A stretch of DNA of 64,000 nucleotides from Rhabditophanes sp. KR3021 (lineage: Eukaryota > Nematoda > Chromadorea > Rhabditida > Alloionematidae), in assembly GCA_963281155.1 (NCBI GenBank), contig CAUJLY010000006.1, forward strand, positions 2,108,001 to 2,172,000, given 5' to 3'. The translations under genes and the position numbers were made by a program. The notes under the pieces were generated by a model. The model did not search any database and was not told where the DNA came from. It saw nothing but the letters and a program-made list of their open reading frames with translations. Below, in pieces: positions 23,391 to 40,680 of the stretch; the stretch's first letter is position 1; each line of letters begins with the position of its first letter.

Positions 23391-23944
23391 CATGACCAAA
23401 TATCATATAGCTTAGTGTCATCATTTTCTTTAAATACGAAAAATAAATTTACTTTAAAAGTTAAAACAAGAGTTGGCTAGGTAGAAAAAATGTATGTGGA
23501 TGTTGGTTAAAAGGAATTACGTAAAAACATATAAATAACAATGACACCTGAATATCCTTACCTTTTTTGTGTTGTATATTAAATAAAAATTTTGTATGTA
23601 TAAATCAAACCATTTTACGAGACAATGTTAAATAAACGTAAATTATGGTACAGGTCAAGATGTAATAAAAAATTCGTCTCAAAAGGTTTAGATTTTAGAG
23701 ATAGAAAAAGTATTATTATATGTAATAGAACAATATAAATCGAACACGTTTGAATTCATATACGTGGACTTATTGCTAATAATGTAATAGACAAAATTGT
23801 TGGATATTTATAATAATTTACTTAATACAAATATTGAAAGTCTCAATATGTACATCAATAAGTCTCTTTAGCTTAGCATGACAATAAAAGATGTTTGTAA
23901 TTTCTCAATACCGATAGTTAAACATTCTCAATAGATATTTCCTA

Positions 23945-24099
23945 AAGTCTACCAAGTATGCTCGAAGTGGCCATTATTTTTTGATACCCAATAATCTGCC
24001 TAATACATTTTAAGTTTCCTAAATACATCTTTTAATTTAAAGCCCATGAATAAGCTTTGTCCCTTCCAATGCATTTAATTTCCTAAAATGTAGGCAAAC
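23945..24099. repeat. Diverged dispersed repeat, copy A
   Basis: The last ~100 nt (24000-24099) align over their whole length, with one or two small gaps, to 26194-26293; shared blocks include ctaatac, gtttcc, aaat-cat, cccatg/tccatg, ctcttcca/cccttcca and cctaaaa. Similarity extends more weakly upstream. Same orientation, 2.2 kb apart. No conserved reading frame. Confidence 0.6.
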
Positions 24100-24354
24100 T
24101 ATCTATGTTCAGTGGTGCATAAAAGACCCGTAAGAGGAACCACAACGAAAGGTTCAATAACACATAAAATATCATCATATATGATATCCAATCAGTTTAT
24201 TGTAAGCATATTAATAGTATTTATATAATGATGTATAGTAATAATATATATCTTTCAGGAGAACCCGTTGCAAACTATATCACAGTGCTAATTTTAGAAT
24301 AAAAAATGGACGTTTTTCTTAATATCTAATTTTAATGTTAATATAGTGTTTTAG

Positions 24355-24700
24355 ACATAAAACGTTTAAAGCATTCTGCGCTCATTTGAGACAGAACAAG
24401 GTCGACGGAGGACACATCGAAATTTGACATTTTTGGTCAATGTTCAAAACTTTTTTTGACATATTTAAAAAAGTGAGATGTTATTAAGCGTTATTTTTCT
24501 TCCTCTTTCTGATGCGATAACTGATTTTTTATTAAATAAGTAAAGATACATTTCCTGATAAAATTTCGTGGTACTCCATAAGTGCCCTGTAAAGCCTTAA
24601 AAAAGACAACTCGCCAAATTTCATTTGCACCATTATAAGGAGTAATAACCCTTAAGTATGAATTTTTTAAAAATTGGTAAAGTTATTTATCTTACAATAC
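24355..24700. repeat. Possible interspersed-repeat fragment
   Basis: Begins with cgtttaaagcattctgcgct and has an uneven composition unlike the flanks. The 12-mer TTTAAAGCATTC and some following blocks (AAATTTG, TTGGTC) recur in the same order on the minus strand near 63290-63220. This suggests two fragments of one repeat family, at low confidence. Confidence 0.3.
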
Positions 24701-24736
24701 TCACCTTAGTCCAAAAAATAATTTTTACCTTATTTA

Positions 24737-24900
24737 CCAGGGATTCCCTTCTGATCTCATATCTGATCTGATACTTACAAATTTTAACAAAAAGGTGTGA
24801 TCTGATCCTGATATGGTACTTGAGATCAGATATCAGACTTTTATTTCCTGATATCAGATTAGAGATCAGATATCACAATTCTTTTCCTGATATTAGACAA
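24737..24900. repeat. Cluster of CTGAT / ATCAG motifs
   Basis: About eleven CTGAT or ATCAG pentamers within ~165 nt, many as CTGATATCAG-like or GATCAGATATCA palindromic units. Some pairs (gagatcagatatca twice) form near-direct repeats about 35 nt apart. It is a local simple/cryptic repeat able to fold or to bind a dyad-recognising factor. Confidence 0.65.
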
Positions 24901-26139
24901 AAATGTTAAATTTTTTTATACGTCATTAAAGACTATTTAGTAGGTGGTTTCTATAATACTGTTGCATTTTATTTAAGTCATTTACTATTCAAAATTAATT
25001 TTGTAAATATGAGTTCTAAAAACAAGAAAAGCATGTAAATTGCCTTTAAAATCCCTCAAATCCGGGAAGCTTGCACAAAACATTTTGATACTTTAATTTC
25101 ACTTTCCAAAACCAATGTTTGCTATTACAATTGATGTAACCAGCATAAAATCGTTTAAAGAAGCAGCTAGGAAGAATTTTTCGACAATAACAAATAAAAT
25201 AAGCTGTATGATTGAGCAAACAACATTTAATAATCAAGTAAGCTTGAAGAAATAATAAATAGAGGACCTATTGAATGGTTCACATATAAGAAAAATATAA
25301 ATGTTGGAATGAAAATTCCTAATCAGATAAATAATATATTCACTGTAATACCAAAAGTGTTAAATCATTAAGAGTTACAACTTTCCAGGTGACATTAGGA
25401 ATTCTTATCTTCAATATTCACAATTCTTATTTATGATTAATTTTGAATAAAAAGAAGTTTTTGAAGCAGATCCTATACAATATGCGTTTGCTAAAAAATT
25501 TATAACGACAATGCTCTCTTCTGTAAGAAGTTTGATGTTCATTTATTTGTGTTTGAGAAAAATATTGCGGGTATTAATGAGGAAATCGCAGAAACTTAAT
25601 CAAACTTGATGCAACTATCTATTTCGTACACCATGTTTGAAAAATACTTTTATTCCGTCTTCCGAAAAAACTACTTCTTGGTATTTACAAAATTAGAACT
25701 CTTATTAAACATGAGCAACTACTGCTACTCATCACAAATTAAATTGTACGACGATTTTTTTCCTATTTTTCACAAATCTTAAAGTTCTATCGTTTACCTG
25801 CTTGAAATCTAGAAAATTTGTCTAACCAAATTCGTTAGGTGTATTACATATAGAATGAACAAACTATAGTGAATTGGTGAAGAAATATTATGCATAAGAC
25901 TTAATAAAATTGAAAAATCTTACGAATTTGAATTTTGACAACTGATTCAGAAGTGTATTATAAAACTTTGCAGATATATCGTTCTAATTGGCATCGCAGT
26001 GACCTTGTATATTTTCGATTTTAAATAAATGTACCAAAATTAAATTCTAATATATTTATAATTGTTATAATGATTGATACATGATTGCATCATCTATTAT
26101 ACGAACAACAAATCTAACATAGGTATCTAGACACTTCTT

Positions 26140-26293
26140 CGGTCCCACAAAGTATCCTAAACTACTGACTATTTTGCAATCCAAATAGCCATTCTAATAC
26201 CGTCTGCGTTTCCAAAATGCATATTTAAATTCAAGTCCATGGGTAATATTGGTCTCTTCCACAATAATTATATCCCCTAAAACTAGACACAAC
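26140..26293. repeat. Diverged dispersed repeat, copy B
   Basis: Partner of 23945-24099, in direct orientation. It contains several in-frame stops in each frame I tried, so it is probably noncoding (SINE/MITE relic or ncRNA pseudocopy). Confidence 0.6.
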
Positions 26294-27767
26294 GTTTATT
26301 TATAAATTTGTATTTTTAATTAAGAAACAAGCTAATGTATATAATTTGTTCAATAGCTAAAAGACATAAATTAACAAAAGTATAGATACCAGTTGATAAG
26401 TTGAGCTGACAGATTGTTGTTATTTGGCGAAAATAAAGCTTCCCCATGAAAGTCTATTAATTTGAATTGTCACAATAATAATCAAATGTTTGTTTTAACT
26501 TGTTTATAATCTGTTGTTTGGTTATTTTACTTTAGAATTCATCCTAATTTTTTCCAGATTCCTTGGATCCAGGAATTGTTCTTCTTTTTCGAATCAAATT
26601 ACAGTCAAATATTATTCTTACACATTTTTTACGACCCTTGTTTTTAATACTTATTTGAAAGTGTCTTTAAGACGAAACCTGTATAATATAAAATACGATT
26701 CAATCAGCAATTTTAAGAACTTGAATGATCGATCAACTTTTTTTATCTAATTTTATCACCAATTTAACTTAAGTAATTAATAAATGGTATTTACTTTTAT
26801 ATTAAAGAAGATGTAATAGTATGTTTTTAGTATTAGAAAGGTAGATATACTATGAAGATTATTTTCAATATCTTAAAAAGTAAATAATATTTTTTAAAAA
26901 GTACAATTTGCTATTTTTTGGTAGACACAAGATGAAGAGTTTGGTGCTGTGTGAGATGATTTCTTTTGAGAATAAACAGCATTCTATGTCACAATGACAA
27001 AATAGTGCAATTCAAAGACGTTTTTTAATTAATTAAAGAACAATAAGTCGAACTAAAGATTAATTATACACACAGTCAACATACATAAACAATACAGAAA
27101 TGGCGTTGTTGGTAGACTTACCTAACTTGATATATGTTACCAGAATGCTTAATGTCTTTGTCATTCATTATCTTTACTATAGAAAATTGTACTTGAAATG
27201 TAGGTGATGTCATTAATTCTTTTTTTTCTTAATATATATCGTTACTAACAGGATGATATAGTCATATTTTGTTAATGGTACATATTTGTTCACCAATTAA
27301 ACTATATATATTTATAATTTTTCATCGCCAATCACTTATTCGTCAAACTTTGGTCTCGCTTCCTACATCAAATATATCCATTTACAATGAAATGTGTTAT
27401 ATATTTTTATAAACGAATTTGATGAATACCGTAAGAAAAAATTATTATATGTAAAAAGATTCAAAAAATGATGTGCGCAAGTTGTGTTAAATCCAGCTTA
27501 TAAGAAAATTATAACAAATTTGCCATACCATAAGGTCATTACAAACTTATGCGTAACAAAAAAGATGAGTACGGTGAAGGCGTGTGAATTTTAATACTTC
27601 GCTCAGCATTTTTATTGTTCAAAGCGTTTTATTAGACACAGTGACAATTAAGGACTAGGCAGAACATTGTAATCAAAAAGATAGGTCGTACCTATTTAAG
27701 CTTGCCCGTATACCGGTCAGTATTCATAAATTCAATTTAACTTTCTTAATCACACCATTCATACGTC

Positions 27768-29314
27768 ATGAATTGGATTAATTGTATTAAACTATTTGCA
27801 ATATGTTCGGTCCTCACGTCTATTACCAATTTCCCTTCTGGCTTTACAAACAGTTCCGTCAACACAGCTGTCCTTGAATTGGAGAAATTTCTTAAAAACT
27901 CTTACAATGTTAGAGGCATTCATCTATCAGACCATACCTTTACTCTACTCAAAAGCTCTACTCTAAACTGCTGGTTTGTGGCACAAATATTTGGAGCCAT
28001 CATTGCTCCAATCATCCCTGACAGATATGGAAGGAAATGTAAGTCATCCTTATTTATTATCTAGTAATTAATTCTCTTAGTTGCTTATATCATCTCAACA
28101 GTTGTCATGACATTTGCATCGGGGTTACAATTTATTGCGAGTATGATTGCATCTCCAGAATTACTTATTTTTGCTCGTGCACTGACTGCCTTTTGCTCAC
28201 CTCTTAGTGACGCAGTCTTGATCTTGTATCTACAAGAAGTATCGCCTCCATCAATGCGTGGAATGATTTGTTTTCTAGCAGAGATAGGATACTCATTGAT
28301 GTGTGTGCTGGGCATGGTATTGGGAATGAGGCCAGTGTTTGGAGATAGTTTGACGAGACTTTTAGGTGTGCCAATCTTGCCAATGTTTATATCAATCATC
28401 TTATTGCTCTTCTTACCAGAAACACCCAAATACTTAATGCTCGTCAAAAATAACCGCAAAGCTGCTCTTAAATCATTAAATTTCTTTCAAGGTACTCACA
28501 AAGAAAATGAAAATATTTTGGATGATTATACCGCAGAATTGTCTGATGATACATCGGAGGGAGAATCATCCATGACTGAAATATTCAAGACTCCACAATT
28601 GAGGAAGGCAGTATTTTTGGGAGTTTGCGTGATGGTGCTGACACTGCCATTTTACCCAATCTTGCAATCTTCAACATACTTTTTGTTACATGCCAAACTT
28701 TCGCATAACATCGCCGAGGCCTCTTCGACATTTGGATTTGGCATTTTCGTTCTAGCATGCATCACTGGAACACTTCTTATTGACAGATACCCCAGAAGAA
28801 CGTTAATTTTGACATCAGGATTCATCACAACATCATCTATCGTGGCCTTTGTCACATTTTCAACATTTTCCCATGTATCTGAACTGAAGTGGGCTCAAAT
28901 AGGGTGCATGTCAGCATTACTTCTATTTTTGATAGCATTCGGGATGGTTATTGGTCCAGCGTCGTGGTTTATTGCCCCGGAACTAGTAGCTCAACGTCAT
29001 CGCGCAACAGTCTTCTGCATCTGTTTTGGAATAAACAACATCTTCATATTTCTCACCAACTTTGCCACTTTACCCCTGTATAATGTAAGTCTACTTTCCC
29101 AATCTACCAATTAATCATCTTTTCCCAAAACATTTAGATCATCGGAGCGTACAGTTTTTTGCCACTATTTGTTCTACCATGTTCTCTTGCTCTTCTATTC
29201 ATCTACTTGTATTTGCCAGAAACACTCGGCAGAGAAACGCATGACATTATAGCGGAAATGGGCAACAAGACACATATTGCTGATATCGAAAATACTTTAT
29301 CAATCAAATCGTGA
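27768..29314 (+). CDS. Major facilitator sugar transporter, SLC2/GLUT-like
   Basis: Twelve-TM facilitative transporter of the sugar-transporter family, 483 aa. Exons 27768-28038, 28081-29084 and 29138-29314 (introns 42 and 53 nt). TM1 (KLFAICSVLTSITNFPSGF) is followed by an extracellular loop. DRYGRK lies between TM2 and TM3. FLPETPKYLML (like PESPRYL) follows TM6, a ~50-residue acidic cytoplasmic loop separates the halves, DRYPRRT falls between TM8 and TM9, IGPASWFIAPELV lies in TM10, and LPETLGRET after TM12. These are the standard GLUT signature positions. It lacks the QLS and QQxSGxxxY motifs of class I GLUTs, so the substrate (glucose or another polyol/organic solute) is uncertain. Confidence 0.88.
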
Positions 29315-29960
29315 TTATATTCCAAACAATTAAAGAAAATGTTAACGACTAAATAATGCATCTTTATTTAACCAGATATGTATGTCTTATTTTTGACATA
29401 GACATTAATTACGGTGTCATCAACGACGGCAAGAGAATCGCCTCTCCAGGATTTTATCTTATTTATAAATATTATTTTTTTGTCTCCACCTAATCACTCA
29501 TACCCTACGCGGCCATTTTATGGCCTAAATCATTGGAAAATGTACGAATAAAGATGTGCATATTTAAATAATAATTTTATTCCGTAATTGATAAAAGCAT
29601 TCAAAAAAGATTTCATTAAAAATACATAGAGTGTGTACATTTTTAAATATTAAATACATTCTATTTTCATTAACTTTTAAATATCTATCAAAGAGATATA
29701 TTATAATAATAATAATTTATGAATTTCTTTGTTCATTACTCCGTATTTACTATTTTTATGATTTATATTCCCACGCAAAATGACACTACCATTTCTTTAA
29801 TGAAGTGACAACAAAATAGACAAGATGAATGCCGGTAGAGTTTGCTTGCATTGAAACCATTTGACACCATTATCTCAACTAAATCAAAAACAATTGCTTA
29901 GTTGCATACGCTTGCTCTTTAAAGGTTTATCAATGAATGATTCTGCAAAAAAAGGATAAA
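29315..29960. other. Convergent intergenic
   Basis: 3' flanks of the sugar transporter (+) and the orphan GPCR (-). AT-rich; no other feature seen. Confidence 0.5.
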
Positions 29961-31537
29961 TTAGACATCGTGCTTAAGACATATTAATTTGCTAGTTTCA
30001 AAGTTGTCAGTTTTGATGATTGCATTAAGTAATGTTGCTTCAGATTGATTGATGGTACGCATTTGTGGTAAAAGATGACGATCCTAAAATAAATGACATG
30101 TTAAGAATGTACTAATTGCACAATTTGAAAAGATAATCAAACGAAATAAATTAATTAAGCGTCTTACCTCACCTTTGAAGGTTTTGTTTCTTTTGCATTG
30201 TTCTGCGTATGTCAACACTTTTTTGGGTTGTACATTTTGGCGGTAGGTGATGATGGAAAGGATTGAAGCATTGAAACAAAATTGGGTGAAATATAGAAAT
30301 CTGCACAGGAGAGCAATTAGATGAATGCCGGGATATTCTTTTTCCAGTTTGATGTCTTGGGGAGCCTGTAAAAGTGCAAAAAGACGAACTAGATTTTCAG
30401 GTAAATTCAAAATTTGATTTATACTAGTAATGACAAGCCATCTCCAAACAGTCGTTCTAGCCTTTTTTATATGTTTTTTTCTTTGGCAACTTGATCTACT
30501 GTCATCATCAATTGCTCGACTCGTACCCCTGTCATGTCCATTGCTGAATGTTCTAAAGAACAAAAGATGCGAGTTTTTATTTTTATCGTTTCTCATTATT
30601 TCAATGAAGTCAGGAGGATGGGTGAAAAGAACGCGAATATCCATGCATAGCGTAATCAAGGCTGGAACAAAATAACTCCAAATCAACTCAGCAACATGTA
30701 AAACTCTAAACATAAGTTACATTGGAAGGTCCTGTCAATTAATTACCTGGTCAGGACTGGTAATTGAAACATCGTCTCTTCGACGCATGTATTTTTGTGA
30801 TCTTGAACACTATATAATAACCATGAATTGGAGACAATTGCAATCACAAAAATACCACCCAATGACCCAAGGCCTAACCCCCACCGGCTACTTTGCCACA
30901 AAGGATGATAGACGGCCATGTACCTAAATGACGACACAAATAGCCAACACCACGTACTGAACGAAGTCATACTATGAATTAAATATGTATCCAGCTAAAA
31001 ATAAATTAGATTAAATGAACAATCCAGTCCAAAAATGAAAATACCTTGCAAAAGAGCTTAAATGTAAATTGGGAAATAGTTCTTTTAGGCAAGAATCCCG
31101 TAATCACAACACTTGTAATAATAGCTAATAGGGAAATCATATCAGCTGAAGACATAGCCGCAATAGGCAACGCACAACCTCTTTTAAATCGTTCCTAAAT
31201 TAAATTAAGTTGATGTTGTGTGGGCCCAAATGACCTACATAATCAGAGTATACTAGTTGAGCTAACTTAGCTATTACATAAGCATTTAATACCACTCCAA
31301 GTAATGCTAGAAGCATGTAAACATAACCAACGTTTTTTGTTATCTAAATTTAAGCGGAATTTAAGTTCAAACAAATAAAATTGTTACCACTAATGCAAGC
31401 CATTCTAAATCAGAATCTTTGATATCAAGATGTGGATGTTTTCTGGTATGATTGGAACGTAACAACATACTTGGGGGAGCTGTAGAAATATTTTTGATAT
31501 AAGTAGTTGTTACTGCATGGAATGAGATATTGTTCAT
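29961..31537 (-). CDS. Orphan rhodopsin-family GPCR with non-canonical motifs
   Basis: Seven-TM receptor, 437 aa, six exons: 31537-31388, 31343-31239, 31194-31045, 30994-30747, 30705-30168 and 30083-29961 (introns 44, 44, 50, 41 and 84 nt); every junction keeps frame. TM1 is GYVYMLLALLGVVLNAYVIA. TM2 is PIAAMSSADMISLLAI (LSxAD-like). The TM3 Cys is LFCK, and TM3 ends WCWLFVSSFRYMAVYHPL, so FRY replaces DRY. An ECL2 Cys (NTCVEE) can pair with it. TM5 is ELIWSYFVPALITL. A long basic ICL3 (RKKHIKKARTT) precedes TM6; TM7 ends FNASILSIITY in place of NPxxY. An N-glycosylation site (NIS) is near the N-terminus. It is probably a neuropeptide-type orphan receptor; ligand unknown. The exact last donor (GAG|GTAAGA) is the least sure point. 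Confidence 0.78.
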
Positions 31538-34500
31538 GATATTATATCAAAAAATAAATATTTAAAAAAGTAGTGCAAATGAAGTCTGAAAAAAATATAA
31601 AATTTGTGTTTTTAATTAAAAGACAACATCAATAGTAGAAACCATACATATAAAGTCTTTTTTAATATTGAAAATGGTACAGATTTATATGAATAAAATT
31701 TCGCAGCTTATAGGGCACAAAAAACTAATCATTGGTATCAATATCTAAAATAACTGAATTAGCACATCTCTTAAATATTAATTTTATAGCCTACTTCATT
31801 ATCTATATTTTGTGTACAAATTGTAAGAAACTGCAAGACAATTTAGATACATTGATATTATGTAGTCTGTTGTTATTGCATGTCTTTATCTGAATAATAT
31901 TTTTTTGTTGATTTATCCCTTAAAATAAATATTCAGAAAAATATCATACATATCGTACTCATATATATGTACTATTTGATGGGAAAATAAAAACATGGAT
32001 ATATAATAATAAGATATAGAGTTGATTAAAAGTTAATTAGAAAATGCTCGAATAGATTCATCAAATCTATTTGTCACTCCAAACCACTATTTTCAAACAT
32101 TTCAAACAATACAAGGTGCCTAGTTGATTAAATAAACAAAAATTTACCTATCCCTTGTCTTCACCCCAACCGATAAATCTTAAAAATTAAGTTACCCACA
32201 ACTTATTCAAAAGTCATAATTAAAAGATGGCTTTTCTCAAAAAATGATGCTTTTTAAAAATAGAAAAGACATAGAATGATCAAAGTCAACGAGTCACCAA
32301 CTTTTGATTGACAACTTTGAATAAACTTTCCAATAGACAACTATTAGCATAATATTGAAATGACGGCAGTATATTATTTTGGCATGTTTTAGTTAATGTC
32401 AAGAAGGGCAAAAATCTGGTTCCTTATGTTTGAATGTTGGCAAGTATGGTGGTGTGGCTTGGAGTGGAGGAGAAGTTTGAAGTTGATGGTATATTATAAT
32501 AATAAAGTACCCCACAAACCTCATTCTCTTTATACTTTTAATAAGTTACCATTCTTTCCTTCTATTTTTTTGTACATACGAATATATATGTTGTACGGGA
32601 CAGGATGGTCTAGTTAAAAAAGAAAAACCTAATTTAAAGCTTTCTATATGGTACTGAATAAATTATTTATTTGACAAAAATAATTCTACATCAAATTATA
32701 GGCAAAACTAAGAAGGCAAAATGGGCAGGAGAAACTGTAGTAAAAGTGTGGTAAGGGTTTAGGAAGAAGAAGGTTTTTGATATGTCTATTATAAACGTTT
32801 AAAACCTTTTCACTGTTAGTTAACAAATAAGTTTAGGTTCAATAACCGTAAAATTACAAAACATACTTACTTTGGTTTAAACTATAATTTAGGTGAATTG
32901 TGCGCTCAGGCACTAAAAAAGACCTATACAATTATTTTAATTTGTTTATAAGTCTCTGCATTAGCACTATGATACAATTAATTACATTCTTAAGAAACTA
33001 ATACACACACATAATGTTCGGACTATGATAAGAGCCTCGTCTTTTTAAAAAATTCCAGCTAATGTCTCTGAAGACAAATAAAGGACATTAATCCAGAAGG
33101 TTACCTACATTTAAATAGACGACACTGTTGCTTTTTAATAAATGGGATATAACAATAATTGCCTACAAATATTTTTGGGAGTGATATCACGCATGTTAGC
33201 ATGAATTATACTAACAAAATGTTGCTTTGGTGCAATTGACTGGTCTTTTCTGGAAATTAGTTAATATTATCTTACATTAATGAGGTTCGCGAAAAAAGTT
33301 GAATGAGGAATTGTTTCTATTAAATAGTTTAAATTGTATTGGAGCCTTTAATTTACTACTCGAAAACAGTTAACTTAATATACTTCCAATTAACTGTCAA
33401 AAAAGTGTCTAGAGATTTATTTTTTGGGATGAATTGCTGACAGTAGTTTTATATTTCACAAATTTGTATCTTCATCAAAAAAAGTTATATAACTATTTAA
33501 ATTCGTGACCAAGAAAGTCATTTAAAAATAAAAAATGTATACTAGCATTAAATACATAATTGGTATATTTCCAAAAATACACCAAAAAAGACATGAAACA
33601 AACGAATTAATCAAAGTGAGGCATTTCGGAAAAACGGCATATATAATTGGTTTGCATAAAGGAATGTGATTACGCATAAAGTACCAACATTATGAAGTTG
33701 AAAGTTTCGAAAAATATAATGTTTAATCAAGTATATGTATGTACTTCCTTAAAGGATGATATAAACAGCCGTACACAACTTTGTATATTATTTCTATTTA
33801 TATAGGTAAAATTGGACAAGTACAATGGAGACACTTTGATGAGAATATTATAAATGAGTAATTTATAAAATAATAAGAACATCAAGCAAGTGCGTAAGAC
33901 ACAGACACAAAAAATGGTGCTCGGCAATGTTAGTGGCATCATAAGAAGGTTTGATCATTAGTTGAAAGCTGTCATAGACAATCTCATAATTAATATTATA
34001 TCGTTAAAGTGGATGACTTTCAATGGAAGAAACTTTTCTGCATAATAAAATGCTCTATGACATGAAATATGAAGGAGGTCCTGCTCATTTTAATAATAAG
34101 AAGCAAAATAAAATGTAAGAAGATGTTCCTTTGATTTAGTTTTATCCATGCTAAGCTATTATAAATGAAAGTTTAACAACGTAAAAATGCAATAAAACCA
34201 ACATTGGCAAGGTATTAAAATCAAAGGACTACTTTTTATTGTTGCGAAGAGGAACTAACTTTATAGTAATGTACGTATGTTGGCATTTAATAAAAATGGT
34301 CGTTAAAAATAAATATTTATGAGGCAATAAAACTCAATTTGTTCCATATCAAAACTACTTTATCAACTGCAAATTAGTGCTAAAAAACGAAGTCATCAGA
34401 AATGAAATTACATAGCTAAATTAAACGTCAAACAAAGTATATGTATGTAATTCACAAGTACGCATATCAAACTCGTGTGAATCTTCAACTTTTGTTTTCT

Positions 34501-34867
34501 TTTTGTTGTCCAAAAAACATATTGTATCGAGCAATTATAAGGGTCTTCTTGATGACATCTTCTAATTAAGATTAAAACAAATTAAGACGTATGTATGATT
34601 ATATGTTGATACGAAATATTAAAGCTTTATAGTTGTTGAAATTTGGGAAATTTGAGCTTTCTTTACCCAGGAAATGTGTGGTACAGCCATATTATGTATG
34701 TGGTAAGTAAATAATTCGGAATGTATAAATATGTTTAATTAGTTTTTCCATAACATAGTTATTAAGAAAATACATTTTATGTGTCTTTTTTATTATTTTT
34801 TAATCGTATGTAAAAAAAGTAAATAAAGAAGAGACGATGGTGTATCAAGAGATAGAGTAAGTAATTT
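31538..34867. other. 3.3-kb gene-free stretch
   Basis: AT-rich. ORFs at 32396-32617 (+) and 33727-33942 (-) lack any protein-like pattern. No RNA gene recognised. Confidence 0.5.
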
Positions 34868-36837
<1,970 letters not shown>

Positions 36838-36854
36838 TTAGGTATTCAGGAATT

Positions 36855-36864
36855 CTGAAAAGAT
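36855..36864 (-). promoter_or_regulatory. Splice acceptor upstream of the K2P start
   Basis: Minus-strand ATCTTTTCAG ends 17 nt before the ATG at 36837, with no coding exon upstream: candidate spliced-leader acceptor. Confidence 0.45.
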
Positions 36865-37502
36865 ATTGTTAAATAAAATAAGCCTCACCATTGACTATTT
36901 CATTTTTAAGATGAAAGTTTTTAGTGGAACATAATAAGTCAGATAGATTGTATCAAGTGAAGTGATTTCATCTATCAATGACAAGAACTCCAACACATTT
37001 AAATAAAGAGACAAAGGCAAAGTAATTAACGAAAAAGTTATCAATGTTTTATTTCATCCATTAAAAGTTCAAGACAAAACTAAGATAAACTACAATAAAT
37101 GACTTAGTAAGGCGCAAGACTGTAAAACCTATGCATACTAAATACATAGAATCCTTTAGTTGTTTTCTTCAAACATGTGTTTTGAAATTAAAACGGCACC
37201 ATTTGAACACAATGGCCTTTCAATGAAAACATATGATTAAAGTATTTTATTTGACCAAATTGGCAGTGTGTAAAAGTAATTTCAAATAATGGGTACTCCA
37301 TCAAGGATGCTTCAAATTAAATTTTATTTGATAAGTCAACAATCGAAATTAGTGTTAAAATGCGATTAGAGATAGTAATTTGGATAACATTACATCTCAA
37401 ACAATACAAATATATTTGTTAATTAAAAATAAGTCAGCTATTTTTATCTTAATTATTTTCTACTGTTTTATCATTAGTTATTGAAATTGAATATTGCCTT
37501 CT
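36865..37502. other. Intergenic between K2P channel and GPCR
   Basis: AT-rich spacer between two minus-strand genes: 5' side of the channel and 3' flank of the GPCR. No further feature seen. Confidence 0.5.

Positions 37503-40680
<3,178 letters not shown>

Larger units (their letters stand above)
23391..27767. other. 4.4-kb gene-free, repeat-bearing region
   Basis: No credible exon on either strand; ORFs at 25046-25237 (-) and 26514-26750 (+) are chance. It holds a diverged direct repeat pair (23945-24099 and 26140-26293), a patch of possible transposon-derived sequence (24355-24700) and a dense CTGAT/ATCAG cluster (24737-24900). A short ORF at 27100-27204 (34 aa) is not supportable. Confidence 0.5.

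Noticed and set aside
26900..27000. Possible C/D box snoRNA (GTGAGATGATTT)
   Set aside because: No matching D box and terminal stem at suitable spacing.
27100..27204. Short ORF MALLVDLPNLIYVTRML... as a possible F-box exon
   Set aside because: Only 34 codons, no partner exon in phase and no adjacent coding sequence.
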